DNA of 64,000 nt from Solirubrobacterales bacterium (GCA_025963965.1 JAOPZS010000134.1:1-64000); one strand, 5' to 3'; shown: positions 55,420 through 63,962, counted from the stretch's first letter. Notes: generated by a model not told the origin, from the sequence alone. Program-made: numbers and translations.

Positions 55420-56369
55420 CTCTCGCGGTTGTATCGATCGGCTGCCTCGCGCAGCCCTTCGCCGCGCCGCGGGAACAGCGTCGCGGCTACGTGCAGCCAG
55501 AGGCGCCGCGCGTCGTGCCCGGGCAGCGCAAGCGCGGCGAGCGCCCTGAGCGCGTAGGCGTAGGCGGTCAGCCAGCGCACGGCCCGCGCCGCGGCGGCGG
55601 AGTGGTGCTTGCGCATGTAAAGGTCGCGGTTGCGCGAGAGCTCGACGATGCGCCGTGCAGGAACGGCGCCGGTCGCGAGCTGCTCGTGGTGGACCGCCCG
55701 CGCGGCCGGGACGAACACGCTCGACCAGCCCGCCCGGTGCAGCCGCCAGGCGAAGTCGACCTCGTCTGAGTAGACGAAGAAGTCGGGGTCGAGGTAACCG
55801 ATCGCCGCGGCAGGCTCGCGGCGTACGAGCAGCGCCGCGGACTGGCACCAGTCGACCTCGCGGACACTGTCGCCGCGGCTCTGCACCGTGTAGAGGCGGT
55901 GCAGGAAGAGCGCCCCGGCGAGCGCCGTCAGGGGGCTCGGAAAGCGCCACGCGCAGGGCTGCGGTGAACCGTCCGGTCGCAGCAGCCGCGCCCCGGCGAG
56001 CGCCGCGCGCGGGCGCTCCCTCAGCGCCTGCCACAGCGCGGCCGTCGCGCCGGGCAGCAACTCGGTGTCCTCGTTGAGCAGCAGCGCGAACCGCCCCCGC
56101 GCGGCGCGCAGCAGCTCGCTGTCGTTGAGGCCCTTGCCGCGACGTGAGGAGACCGCGATCACCCGGTCCACCGCCGGGTGCGCCTCCGCAGCAGCGGAGG
56201 AGCCGTCGCGCGAGCCGTTGTCGAGCACGATCACCTCACTCGCGAACGCCAGCGTCTCGCGCTCGCGGGCGATCGCGTCGAGCCCGCGCAGCAGCAGCTC
56301 CCGCTGCGAGGTGTTGACGACGCAGAAGCTCACCTCGACGTCCCCGTCGTCGTGCTCGGCGCCGTCCAT
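55416..56369 (-). CDS. Family 2 glycosyltransferase (rhamnosyltransferase-like)
   Basis: A 317-residue GT-A enzyme from the ATG at 56369. It shows VSFCVVNTSQRELLLRGLDAI, VIVLDNGSRDGSSAAAE, LLLNEDTELLPGATAAL (metal-binding DxD equivalent NED), ECW-like DWCQSAALLVRREP, and the FFVYSDEVDFAWRLHRAGW motif typical of dTDP-rhamnose-type transferases. The C-terminal helices likely bind the membrane. It would add one sugar to the lipid-linked repeat. An upstream extension of 24 codons exists but lacks homology. Confidence 0.87.
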   Translation of the reverse strand: MDGAEHDDGDVEVSFCVVNTSQRELLLRGLDAIARERETLAFASEVIVLDNGSRDGSSAAAEAHPAVDRVIAVSSRRGKGLNDSELLRAARGRFALLLNEDTELLPGATAALWQALRERPRAALAGARLLRPDGSPQPCAWRFPSPLTALAGALFLHRLYTVQSRGDSVREVDWCQSAALLVRREPAAAIGYLDPDFFVYSDEVDFAWRLHRAGWSSVFVPAARAVHHEQLATGAVPARRIVELSRNRDLYMRKHHSAAAARAVRWLTAYAYALRALAALALPGHDARRLWLHVAATLFPRRGEGLREAADRYNRES

Positions 56370-56406
56370 GCCCGCATTCTCGCTGGCGCGCCTATTGTCC
56401 GTCGGC

Positions 56407-57519
56407 GTGCGCGTCCATCTCGTAGACCCTTCGGCGTACACGCCGCCCTACGACCATGCGCTGGCGGCAGGGCTTGCGTCGGCGGGCGCCGAGGTCGAGC
56501 TGTTCACGAGCCGCTTCGCCTACGGCCCGGTGCCGGCACCGGCCGGCTACCGGCGCGAGGAGCTCTTCTACCGCGGTGCGGCCCGCGTCGGGAACGCGCG
56601 GGCACGGCGGCTCGTCAAGCTCGCCGGGCACGTCCCCGGCATGCTGCGCTACCGGGCGCGCGCCGCCGCGGCCGACGTCGTCCATTTCCAGTGGCTGACC
56701 GTGCAGCACCTCGACGGAGCGCTGCTGCCGTCGCGCCGTCGCGGGCGCCCGCTGCTGCTGACCGCGCACGACATCCTGCCACGCGAGGCGCGCCCTGGGC
56801 AGCGTGCGGCGCAGCGCCGCCTGTACCGGCGCTTCGATGCGGTGATCGCCCACTCCGAGCACGGACGGAGCCGCCTGGTCGAGGATCTCGGAGTCGAGCC
56901 CGAGCGCGTGCACGTGATCCCCCACGGCGTCTTCGCCCACCTCGCCGAGCAGCCGGTGACCGACGGCCCGCTGGGCAGGCCGCCGTTCACGAGCGAGCTG
57001 CCCGTGGTGCTGTGCTTCGGGCTGATGCGCCCGTACAAGGGCATCGATGTGCTGCTCGACGCCTGGCGCGGGATCGAGGGTGCGGAGCTGTGGATCGCCG
57101 GGATGCCGCGGATGGACATCGCTGCGCTGCGCGCTGCCGCTCCGCCGAACGTGCGCTTCGTGGCGCGCTTCATCGGAGACGCGGAGCTGCCGGCGTACTT
57201 CCGCGCCGCGAGCCTCGTCGTCCTGCCCTACCGGGAGATCGACCAGTCGGGCGTGCTCTTCACGGCGCTCGCGTTCGGACGCCCGCTGCTGCTCAGCGAC
57301 GTCGGTGGCTTCCCCGAGGTGGCCGCGACGGGCGCCGCGCGCATCGTCCCGGCGGGCGACCCCGCCGCGCTGCACGGCGCGCTCGCGTCGCTGCTCGCTG
57401 ACCCGGCCGAGCTTCGGAAGATGTCCGAGCGGGCGCTGCTGGCCGGCGAGGGGGAGTACTCGTGGCCGGCGATCGCAGACCGAACGCTGGCGCTGTACGA
57501 GCGCCTGCGTGCCGCCTGA
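56407..57519 (+). CDS. Family 4 glycosyltransferase
   Basis: A 370-residue GT-B enzyme from the GTG at 56407, with TATTGT ending eight bases upstream. The N-terminal domain has VDPSAYTPPYDHALAAGLASAGAEV, DVVHFQWLTVQHLD and LTAHDILPRE; the C-terminal nucleotide-sugar domain has VVLCFGLMRPYKGIDVLLDAW, FRAASLVVLPYREIDQSGVLFTALAFGRPLLLSDVGGFPE with the EX7E-equivalent region. Substrates are not predictable. It is divergent from the family 2 transferase with 37 bases between starts. Confidence 0.9.
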   Translation: MRVHLVDPSAYTPPYDHALAAGLASAGAEVELFTSRFAYGPVPAPAGYRREELFYRGAARVGNARARRLVKLAGHVPGMLRYRARAAAADVVHFQWLTVQHLDGALLPSRRRGRPLLLTAHDILPREARPGQRAAQRRLYRRFDAVIAHSEHGRSRLVEDLGVEPERVHVIPHGVFAHLAEQPVTDGPLGRPPFTSELPVVLCFGLMRPYKGIDVLLDAWRGIEGAELWIAGMPRMDIAALRAAAPPNVRFVARFIGDAELPAYFRAASLVVLPYREIDQSGVLFTALAFGRPLLLSDVGGFPEVAATGAARIVPAGDPAALHGALASLLADPAELRKMSERALLAGEGEYSWPAIADRTLALYERLRAA

Positions 57520-57520
57520 G

Positions 57521-57904
57521 CTACTCGGTCCAGAAGTCGTGCAGCAGCTCGCCGTCGGACTCGTGGCGGGGGCCGAATGCGAGGACGGTCATCCCATCCG
57601 GGCCCGCCTCGAGGGCGCGGACCACGGGGGGCGCTATGCGGATCGCGTCGTGCTTGGAGATCTCGCGGACGTCGTCATCCAGGCGGATGCGCCCGGCGCC
57701 GTCGAGCACGACGTAGACCTCCTCGGCGTTCTCGTGGCGATGTCCGAACCCCTGGCGCATGCCGGGTTTCAGAACGTGGTAGGCGAAGCCGGTCGTCTCC
57801 GCGTCGAGCTCCTCGCGCGGGAAGTGCGCCTCGCCCACCTGCGACAGCCCGAAGTCCTTGGCGCTGTCCTTCGTGTCATCGAGGTTCTTGATCGTGTAGC
57901 TCAT
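57521..57904 (-). CDS. Small cupin-domain protein
   Basis: A 127-residue cupin beginning at the ATG at 57904. Metal-binding motif 1 is GFGHRHENAEEVYVVLDG and motif 2 ends in DAIRIAPPVVRALEAG, with the His and Glu ligands mostly conserved. Possible roles are sugar-nucleotide epimerase/isomerase-like or a small-molecule sensor. Convergent to the family 4 glycosyltransferase with one base between stops, it is divergent from the next transferase. Confidence 0.8.
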   Translation of the reverse strand: MSYTIKNLDDTKDSAKDFGLSQVGEAHFPREELDAETTGFAYHVLKPGMRQGFGHRHENAEEVYVVLDGAGRIRLDDDVREISKHDAIRIAPPVVRALEAGPDGMTVLAFGPRHESDGELLHDFWTE

Positions 57905-57911
57905 CGCCCGG

Positions 57912-57917
57912 AGTCTA
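57912..57917 (-). promoter_or_regulatory. -10 element (TAGACT) of a leaderless promoter
   Basis: TAGACT on the minus strand ends seven bases before the cupin ATG at 57904, giving a transcript starting at that codon. Confidence 0.5.
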
Positions 57918-57938
57918 GCCAGCGGGGAGAATGACCCC

Positions 57939-59099
57939 GTGACCGTCATCGCGGTGATCTTCTGGCTGTGCGTCGCCATGATCGTGTGGACCCAGCTCGG
58001 CTATGCGCTGGCCCTCGCGGGGGTTGCGGCGCTCAGCCGGCGCCGGTCGGCGCCTCGCGCCGGCGATGCTACGGAGCTGCCGTCCCTGTCGCTGATCGTC
58101 GCCGCGCACGACGAGCAGGGGGTGATCGGGGAGAAGGTCGGCAACGCGCTCGAGCTCGACTACCCGCGCGAGCTGCTCGAGGTGATCGTGGCGTGCGACG
58201 GCTGCACCGACGCGACCGCCGAGCGGGCGAGGGCGGCCGGGGCGGACCTCGTGCTGGAGCTGCCGCGCGGCGGCAAGATCCGTGCGCAGGATGCTGCCGT
58301 GGAGCGAGCGCGCGGGGAGCTGGTGGCATTCTCGGACGCCAACGCGCAGTGGCAGCCGGACGCGGCGCGCGAGCTCGCCGGAGCCTTCGCCGAGCCGCGC
58401 GTGGGCTACGCCTGCGGGCAGGTCCGCTTCGTCCAGGCCGCGCACGGCCGCGCAGCGGGAAACCAGGAGGGCGTCTACTGGCGCTACGAGCTGGCGGTGC
58501 GCGGCCTGGAGTCGCGGCTCTCCTCGGTCACCGCCGGAAACGGCGCGATCTACGCGACCCGCCGAAGCGCCTACCTCGTCGTCGACCCGATCATGGGTCA
58601 CGACCTCTCGCTGCCGTTCAACATGGTCAAGCGCGGCCTGCGCGCGGTGTACGTGCCGAGCGCGAGGGCGACGGAGAAGATGGTGCCGACGATCGAGGGG
58701 GAGTTCGCCCGCAAGCGGCGCATGATGAGCCACACCTGGCCGATCCTGCTGCGCGGCGGGATGCTCTCCCCGCGCGGTTATCCGCCGGGCTACGCGGCGA
58801 TGATCTTCTCGCACCGCCTGCTGCGCTACTCGACGCCCGGGCTGCATGCGGTGGCGCTCGTGCTGAACGTCGTGCTCCTCGCCGGGACCGGCGGCGCCGC
58901 GCGGGTCCTCTACGCCGTCACGCTCCTCGCGCAGCTCGTGCTGCTCGCCGCCGCCGCGCTCGCCGGCGTCCTGCCGCTGCGCCCGCTGCTCGTGGCCCGC
59001 TACTACGTCCTCACGACCGCATCGCCGGCCGCCGGCCTGTGGGACTGGCTGCGCCACGGCACCGAGGCCTCCTGGGAGGCCGCCGACGGAACACGCTGA
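57939..59099 (+). CDS. Membrane family 2 glycosyltransferase (cellulose-synthase/hyaluronan-synthase-like)
   Basis: A 386-residue processive-type GT2. An N-terminal helix (VIFWLCVAMIVWTQLGYALAL) is followed by SLSLIVAAHDEQGVIGEKVGNALEL, VIVACDGCTDATAERA, VAFSDANAQWQPDAAREL (DxD-type), GNGAIYATRRSAY, GHDLSLPFNMVKRG and RKRRMMSHTWPIL, equivalent to the QxxRW product-binding motif. Three C-terminal helices follow. It could polymerise or add sugars at the membrane. The GTG has a GGGGAGA ribosome site. Confidence 0.88.
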   Translation: MTVIAVIFWLCVAMIVWTQLGYALALAGVAALSRRRSAPRAGDATELPSLSLIVAAHDEQGVIGEKVGNALELDYPRELLEVIVACDGCTDATAERARAAGADLVLELPRGGKIRAQDAAVERARGELVAFSDANAQWQPDAARELAGAFAEPRVGYACGQVRFVQAAHGRAAGNQEGVYWRYELAVRGLESRLSSVTAGNGAIYATRRSAYLVVDPIMGHDLSLPFNMVKRGLRAVYVPSARATEKMVPTIEGEFARKRRMMSHTWPILLRGGMLSPRGYPPGYAAMIFSHRLLRYSTPGLHAVALVLNVVLLAGTGGAARVLYAVTLLAQLVLLAAAALAGVLPLRPLLVARYYVLTTASPAAGLWDWLRHGTEASWEAADGTR

Positions 59100-59207
59100 C
59101 GGGCGGCAGGCGGCGTGCTACGGCGTCCTCGGTCGCTCATGTACAGAGCACACTTCGCTCCCTGCGTCCTCGTATCACTTGCCTGCCACCCGTCAGCTGC
59201 TGACAAG

Positions 59208-59810
59208 ATGCCGAGAGTGCTCCGGCGCCTGCTCGACATCGTGGTCTCCTCCTTGGCGCTGGCGCTGGTCTCGCCGCTGCTTGCCGTCGCGGTCGTTGCG
59301 ATCCGGCTCGAGAGCCGGGGGGGCGTGATCTACCGCCAGCGCCGCGCGGGCCGCGACGGGGAGCCCTTCGACGTCCTGAAACTGCGCACGATGGTCGATG
59401 GCGCCGAGCACATCGGCGCGGGCCTCGCGATCGACGCCGGCGACGCCCGCGTGACGCGCGTCGGGGCGCTGCTGCGCCGCACGTCGATCGACGAGCTGCC
59501 GAACCTCCTCAACGTGCTGCGGGGCGACATGACGTTGATCGGCCCGCGGCCGACGCTGCCGGCGCAGGTGGAGCAGTACAGCGCGCGCCAGCGCGGCCGG
59601 CTGGCGGTCAAGCCCGGGATCACCGGCTGGGCGCAGGTCAACGGGCGCGCGTCGCTGCCCTGGAGCGAGCGGATCGAGCTCGACCTGTACTACATCGAGC
59701 ACCGCTCGCTCGCGCTCGACCTGCGGATCATCGGGCGCACCGTCGCGATGGTGCTGGGGGGGCACGGCCTGTACAAGGGCGCCACCGGGGGCTGGGAGGG
59801 CGAGCTGTGA
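59208..59810 (+). CDS. Undecaprenyl-phosphate sugar phosphotransferase (initiating transferase)
   Basis: A 200-residue short-form polyprenyl-phosphate hexose-1-phosphate transferase from the ATG at 59208. It has the reentrant helix (RLLDIVVSSLALALVSPLLAVAVVAIRLES), VIYRQRRAGRDGEPFDVLKLRTMV, the catalytic DELPNLLNVLRGDMTLIGPRPTL, KPGITGWAQVNGR and DLYYIEHRSLALDLRII. It loads the first sugar phosphate on the lipid carrier. The upstream extension of 31 codons is not family-like. It overlaps the ATP-grasp gene by four bases, indicating a coupled step. Confidence 0.93.
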   Translation: MPRVLRRLLDIVVSSLALALVSPLLAVAVVAIRLESRGGVIYRQRRAGRDGEPFDVLKLRTMVDGAEHIGAGLAIDAGDARVTRVGALLRRTSIDELPNLLNVLRGDMTLIGPRPTLPAQVEQYSARQRGRLAVKPGITGWAQVNGRASLPWSERIELDLYYIEHRSLALDLRIIGRTVAMVLGGHGLYKGATGGWEGEL

Positions 59811-60820
59811 GCGCTGAGCACGAGTCGCTCCCGGCGATCCTGCTGACGGCGGCCGGCAAGCGCTACGACATCGTCTCGTGCTTCGCGCGGCTGACGCGGA
59901 CGATCGTCGCCGACGCCTCGCCGCTGGCCCCGGCGCAGTACGCGGCGCAGGTCCGCGAGACGGTGCCCCGGATGGACGACCCCGGCTACGTCCCGGCGCT
60001 GGCGGCGATCTGCGAGCGTTACGGCGTCGGCGCCGTGCTGCCGCTGACAGACCTCGACATCGAGATCCTCGCCCGCGCCCGCGAAGCCGGCACGCTGCCG
60101 GCGCTCGTGCCCTCCGCCGAGGTCGCCGCGGCGACGTACGACAAGTACGAGACCCACCGGCTGCTCGGTGCGCTCGGCCTGCCCTCACCGCCGACGGTGC
60201 TGCCCGACGACGACCTGGCGGCGATCGACTACCCGGTGATGGTCAAGCCGCGCCGTGGCTCAGGAGCCCGCTCGATCCACCTCGCTCGCGACGAGCGCGA
60301 GGCGCGCTTCTTCGTCGACTACGTGGCGGAGCCCGTGATGGTTCAGCAGGCGATGAACGGACCGGAGATCTCGATCGACTGCCTCGGCGACGGCGACGGC
60401 CGGTGCCTCAACGCGATTCCCCGCACGATGATCGAGTCGCGCGGTGGCGAGTCGATCAAGGGCACGGTGATCGAAGACGCCGAGATGGTCGCGCTCGGTC
60501 GGCTGGTGGTCGAAGCGCTCGGCCTGCGCGGCCCGGCGACGATCCAGGTGTTCCGCGACGCCGACACGGGCCTCGGCATCACCGATGTCAACACCCGTTT
60601 CGGGGGCGCCTTCCCGGCGCCCGTCTACGCGGCGCTGCCCGGGCGCACGTACCCGGAGCTGATCGTCGCGATGGCGGCCGGCCGGACGATCGAGCCGCAC
60701 GTCGGCGAGTTCAACGCCGGGATGACGTTCACGCGCTACTACTGGCAGCTGGAGCTGGACGAGCTGATGCGTCCGACCGGCCGGGACATCGTCCCGAACG
60801 GCCCGCCCGCGCCGCGATGA
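59807..60820 (+). CDS. ATP-grasp domain protein (carbamoyl-phosphate-synthase-like ligase)
   Basis: A 337-residue ligase. The N-terminal preATP-grasp region has ILLTAAGKRYDIVSCF and GAVLPLTDLDIEILA; the ATP-grasp core has YDKYETHRLLGALGLPSPP, YPVMVKPRRGSGARSIHLA, MVQQAMNGPEISIDCLGD and the Mg-binding ITDVNTRFGGAFPAPVYAAL. Such enzymes in glycan loci join an amino acid or acyl group to a sugar or make a peptide-like bond. The precise substrates are not known. Coupling to the initiating sugar transferase suggests modification of the first sugar. Confidence 0.82.
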   Translation: MSAEHESLPAILLTAAGKRYDIVSCFARLTRTIVADASPLAPAQYAAQVRETVPRMDDPGYVPALAAICERYGVGAVLPLTDLDIEILARAREAGTLPALVPSAEVAAATYDKYETHRLLGALGLPSPPTVLPDDDLAAIDYPVMVKPRRGSGARSIHLARDEREARFFVDYVAEPVMVQQAMNGPEISIDCLGDGDGRCLNAIPRTMIESRGGESIKGTVIEDAEMVALGRLVVEALGLRGPATIQVFRDADTGLGITDVNTRFGGAFPAPVYAALPGRTYPELIVAMAAGRTIEPHVGEFNAGMTFTRYYWQLELDELMRPTGRDIVPNGPPAPR

Positions 60821-60895
60821 GCACGGCGCTGCCCGTCGGGGGCCGGGCGCGTCAACTGCGCGATCGGGCCACGAGGGGGACTAGACTCCCTCTTC

Positions 60896-61924
60896 GTGGC
60901 AACGCAGCTGGCCGATTCCCCGCCCGATCAGGGGCGCACGGAGACGGAGCCCGGAGCCCCGCCGCCGACGGCGCCGCCTCAAAGCCCGTCTGAGGCGGGC
61001 GCGGGCTGCGCAAGCTGCGGCGCGCGCATGGCGCCCGGGCAGGACTGGTGCCTGCAGTGCGGAGCAGGTGCGCCCGGCAGCGTGGGGCGCGGCGGCTGGC
61101 GGCCGCTGGCAGGCGTGCTCGCAGCCACGACCGTTCTCGTGCTCGGCGCCGCCGCCGCCGGGTACGCGGCGCTCAGCAAGAAGACCCGGCACGCGCCCGT
61201 CGTGACGAGGACGGTCGCGCAGGCCACCCCGGCGCCGACGACGCCGACACCCGGTGTGACCCCGCCCACGACGTCCACGCCCACTCCCGGCATCGCCAAA
61301 CCGCCGAAGATCCCGCTCACCGCCGCGACGCCGACGCCCGCCGCGACGACGCCGGCCGTGACGCCGACCACGCCGAGCACGACGACCGGCACCGGCAACC
61401 AGGGCAATTCGGGCACCGGGGGCAGCCAACCGGCCGAAGAACCGAAGCCTGAAGCGATCCTGCTCGACACGAACGCCGCCTCCACGTACAACCCGTACAA
61501 CTACCCGACGACCTGGTTCGGCGATCCCAGCCTGACGATTGACGGCGACACGACGACGGGGTGGAGCGCGCAGGTCAACCCCGCCACCGCGCCGAACCTC
61601 GCGGAGGGACTGCTGCTCGACCTCAAGTCGGCGCGCAAGCTCTCGGCGGTGAAGCTCGTGACCAGCACGACCGGCATCACCGTGCAGGTCTACGGCACGG
61701 CGGCAAGAACGGTCCCTGCCTCGATCACCGACCCCGCCTGGGTCCCGCTGAGCCGCTCGATCACCGTCAAGAAGCGCCACGCTCAGATCGCCCTGCGCAA
61801 CCGCAAGAAGTCCTACCGCTTCGTCACCGTCTGGATCAGCAAGGCGCCGGCCTCGGCGCTCGGCACCGCGGAAGCGCCGGGGAAGATCGTCCTCGACGAG
61901 ATCGAACTGCTGCCGGTCGGCTAG
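60896..61924 (+). CDS. Zinc-ribbon, single-pass protein with extracellular discoidin-like domain
   Basis: A 342-residue protein from the GTG at 60896 (TAGACT ends eight bases before it). The cytoplasmic N-terminus has a zinc ribbon, CASCGARM and CLQCGAG, as in bacterial zinc-ribbon membrane proteins. A membrane helix (LAGVLAATTVLVLGAAAAGYAAL) is at ~65-88, then a Thr/Pro linker of ~100 residues and a beta-sandwich (~205-342): YNPYNYPTTW, LTIDGDTTTGWSAQ, KLVTSTTGITVQVYG, VLDEIELL. The last domain matches that of the kinase at 42739-44307. Function unknown, probably envelope ligand sensing. Confidence 0.78.
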   Translation: MATQLADSPPDQGRTETEPGAPPPTAPPQSPSEAGAGCASCGARMAPGQDWCLQCGAGAPGSVGRGGWRPLAGVLAATTVLVLGAAAAGYAALSKKTRHAPVVTRTVAQATPAPTTPTPGVTPPTTSTPTPGIAKPPKIPLTAATPTPAATTPAVTPTTPSTTTGTGNQGNSGTGGSQPAEEPKPEAILLDTNAASTYNPYNYPTTWFGDPSLTIDGDTTTGWSAQVNPATAPNLAEGLLLDLKSARKLSAVKLVTSTTGITVQVYGTAARTVPASITDPAWVPLSRSITVKKRHAQIALRNRKKSYRFVTVWISKAPASALGTAEAPGKIVLDEIELLPVG

Positions 61925-61933
61925 CACCGCCGC

Positions 61934-61957
61934 CGGCACGCTCGGGGCGAGGTGCCG
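61934..61957. terminator. Bidirectional hairpin between convergent genes
   Basis: CGGCAC-g-CTCG and CGAG-GTGCCG pair (ten base pairs, one bulged G, GGG loop) in the 42-base gap between the stop codons at 61924 and 61967. Confidence 0.5.
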
Positions 61958-61966
61958 CGGGCGCCC

Positions 61967-62896
61967 CTAGCCCCGCGCGGCGCTGCGGCTCTTTCTCGGT
62001 TTCGCGCTCTTCTGCGAGCGCGTCGCGGCCTTCGGCCGGGCCCGCCAAGCGTCGTCGAGGAAGTCGGCGATCTCACCGGTCAGCCGCTCGGGCTGCATCC
62101 GCAGCTCCACAAGCGAGTCGGCTTCGATCAGGCGCGAGTTCGGCATCTCACGCGCCAGCATCCCGGCGTCGGAGAACGGGTGCACAGGGTCCCGCCCGTG
62201 TCCGAGGATCAGGGTCGGCGTCGTGAACGTGCGGCGCTCGCTGCGAGGTGGCGCGATCCGCCCGAAGAAGAGTCCCTGCAGCAGCGCGCCGCCCGGTCCC
62301 GGATCCTGGCGAACGACGTCGAGCATCACGTTGCCGTAGTGGGGCAGCAGGCGCCTGGGAACGGCGCGGGCCGCCCGTGCGACGAGCTTCATCGCGGGCT
62401 CGCCGAAGGTCAGAGCGACCAGCAGCGGCGTGAAGGCGAGCGCGCTGCCGAGCAGGCCGTTGTCCAGCACGGGCATCTCGACGATGAGCCCGCGCAGGCG
62501 CTCGGGGCTGGCGGCGGCCACCTCGAGCGCGGCGTTGGCGCCCAGCGAGGTTCCCATCACGACTGCTTCGTCGATCCCGAGATGGTCCATCAGCGCGACC
62601 ACCTCACGCCCGTAGTCGGCCATCGAGTAGCGCCACATGTCGCGCGGGCGGTCCGAGCGCCCGTGGCCGAGCAGGTCGAGCGTGATCACGCGATTGCCGC
62701 GGGCCGCCAGGTCTTCGGCGAGCGGCCGGTGCATGTCCTGAGAGAGCAGCAGGCCGTGAAGCAGGATCAGCGTCCGCCCGGCCGCCGGCGCGCTGCGCGC
62801 CGTTCGCCCGCGAGCGCCCGCCCCCGTCACCGCCGCCGGCCCACCCCCGTACTCGGTGTAGGCGAGCCGCTGTCCCTCGACCTTGAAGAACGGCAT
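61967..62896 (-). CDS. Alpha/beta hydrolase family protein
   Basis: A 309-residue hydrolase from the ATG at 62896. It shows TLILLHGLLLSQDMHRPLAEDLAARG, VITLDLLGHGRSDRPRDMWRYSMADYG, the nucleophile elbow VMGTSLGANAALEVA, and TLILGHGRDPVHPFSDA carrying the acid. The position where the catalytic His usually stands, near the end, reads DSLVELRMQPERL with no His. The last ~30 residues are a basic Lys/Arg/Ser tail. It could be an esterase, lipase or haloperoxidase-like enzyme. TAGTGT ends seven bases before the ATG. Confidence 0.85.
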   Translation of the reverse strand: MPFFKVEGQRLAYTEYGGGPAAVTGAGARGRTARSAPAAGRTLILLHGLLLSQDMHRPLAEDLAARGNRVITLDLLGHGRSDRPRDMWRYSMADYGREVVALMDHLGIDEAVVMGTSLGANAALEVAAASPERLRGLIVEMPVLDNGLLGSALAFTPLLVALTFGEPAMKLVARAARAVPRRLLPHYGNVMLDVVRQDPGPGGALLQGLFFGRIAPPRSERRTFTTPTLILGHGRDPVHPFSDAGMLAREMPNSRLIEADSLVELRMQPERLTGEIADFLDDAWRARPKAATRSQKSAKPRKSRSAARG

Positions 62897-62903
62897 CGCC
62901 GGG

Positions 62904-62909
62904 ACACTA
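62904..62909 (-). promoter_or_regulatory. -10 element (TAGTGT) of a leaderless promoter
   Basis: TAGTGT on the minus strand ends seven bases before the hydrolase ATG at 62896, so the transcript likely has no leader. Confidence 0.5.
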
Positions 62910-63005
62910 CTACCGCGGTGCTGACGGAACCAGCGGCGGGACGCCCACCGGCGCGGCGCTGTAGCGTTGCGGAGCACTTCAGCGGCTTTCACAGGAGGAG
63001 ATCGG

Positions 63006-63962
63006 ATGGCAAAGCAGCCCCGCATCCTCGCCGGCCAGACGGCGGCGATCACAGGCGCCGCGCGCGGGATCGGACGGGCCACCGCCCAGGCGCTGATCCG
63101 CCGGGGGATGAAGGTCGCGATCGGCGATCTCGACGAGCAGGCTGCGCGGCGGACCGCCGAGGAGCTGGGCACGAGCGCGATCGCTCTTCCCCTGGACGTG
63201 ACCGACAGGGGCTCGTTCGTGGCGTTCCTCGACGCAGCCGAACAGCGCCTCGGCCCGCTCGACGTGCTCGTCAACAACGCGGGCATCATGCAGCTGGGGC
63301 GCTTCATCGACGAGGACGACCTGACCGCGCGCAGGATGGTCGACATCAACCTGCACGGCGTGATCCTCGGCTGCAAGCTTGCCCTCGAGCGGATGATCCC
63401 CCGCGACCGCGGGCATATCGTGAACATCTCCTCGCAGGCCGGAAAGTTCGGCGCTCCGGGGGGCGCCACGTACTCGGCCACCAAGCACGCCGTGATCGGC
63501 CTGACCGAGGCGATTCGCGGCGAGCTGCGCCTGATGGGCGCTCACATCGACGCCAGCTACGTGATGCCGTTCGTCGTCAACACCGAGCTCGGCTCGGGCC
63601 TTGGCCAAGCGCGCGGCATCAGCAACCTCGAGCCCGCCGACGTAGCGGACGCGATCGTCGAGGCGCTGCAGATGAGACTTGTCGACGTGTGGGTGCCGAA
63701 GTCCTCGAAGCGCACGAACGTGCTCGGCGTGGTCCTGCCGCGTGCCCTCTCGGAGGGGATGGCTCGGGCGATGAAGGCCGACCGCGTGCTCGCCGGCGCC
63801 GACCTGAACCGCAGGCGCGACTACGAGCTGCGCGCGTCGCATTCGGAGCCGGCCCTCGAGCCGGCGCCGGAGCCGGCGCAGATCGCGCCCGAAGCGGGCC
63901 AGATCGCCTCCGAGCCCGTCCAGCTCGCCTCCGAGCCGGCGGCGGGCGACGAGCAGGCCTGA
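63006..63962 (+). CDS. Short-chain dehydrogenase/reductase (SDR) family protein
   Basis: A 318-residue oxidoreductase starting at the ATG at 63006, behind an AGGAGGAG ribosome site. Residues ~10-250 form the classical SDR fold: AITGAARGIGRATAQALIRRG cofactor motif, NNAGIMQLG, IVNISSQAGKFG with the catalytic Ser, and YSATKHAV with the catalytic Tyr and Lys. The last ~45 residues are an Ala/Glu/Pro repeat tail (EPAQIAPEAGQIASEPVQ). The substrate is unknown, probably a hydroxy or keto lipid or steroid-like compound. 63963-64000 shows no further feature. Confidence 0.9.
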   Translation: MAKQPRILAGQTAAITGAARGIGRATAQALIRRGMKVAIGDLDEQAARRTAEELGTSAIALPLDVTDRGSFVAFLDAAEQRLGPLDVLVNNAGIMQLGRFIDEDDLTARRMVDINLHGVILGCKLALERMIPRDRGHIVNISSQAGKFGAPGGATYSATKHAVIGLTEAIRGELRLMGAHIDASYVMPFVVNTELGSGLGQARGISNLEPADVADAIVEALQMRLVDVWVPKSSKRTNVLGVVLPRALSEGMARAMKADRVLAGADLNRRRDYELRASHSEPALEPAPEPAQIAPEAGQIASEPVQLASEPAAGDEQA

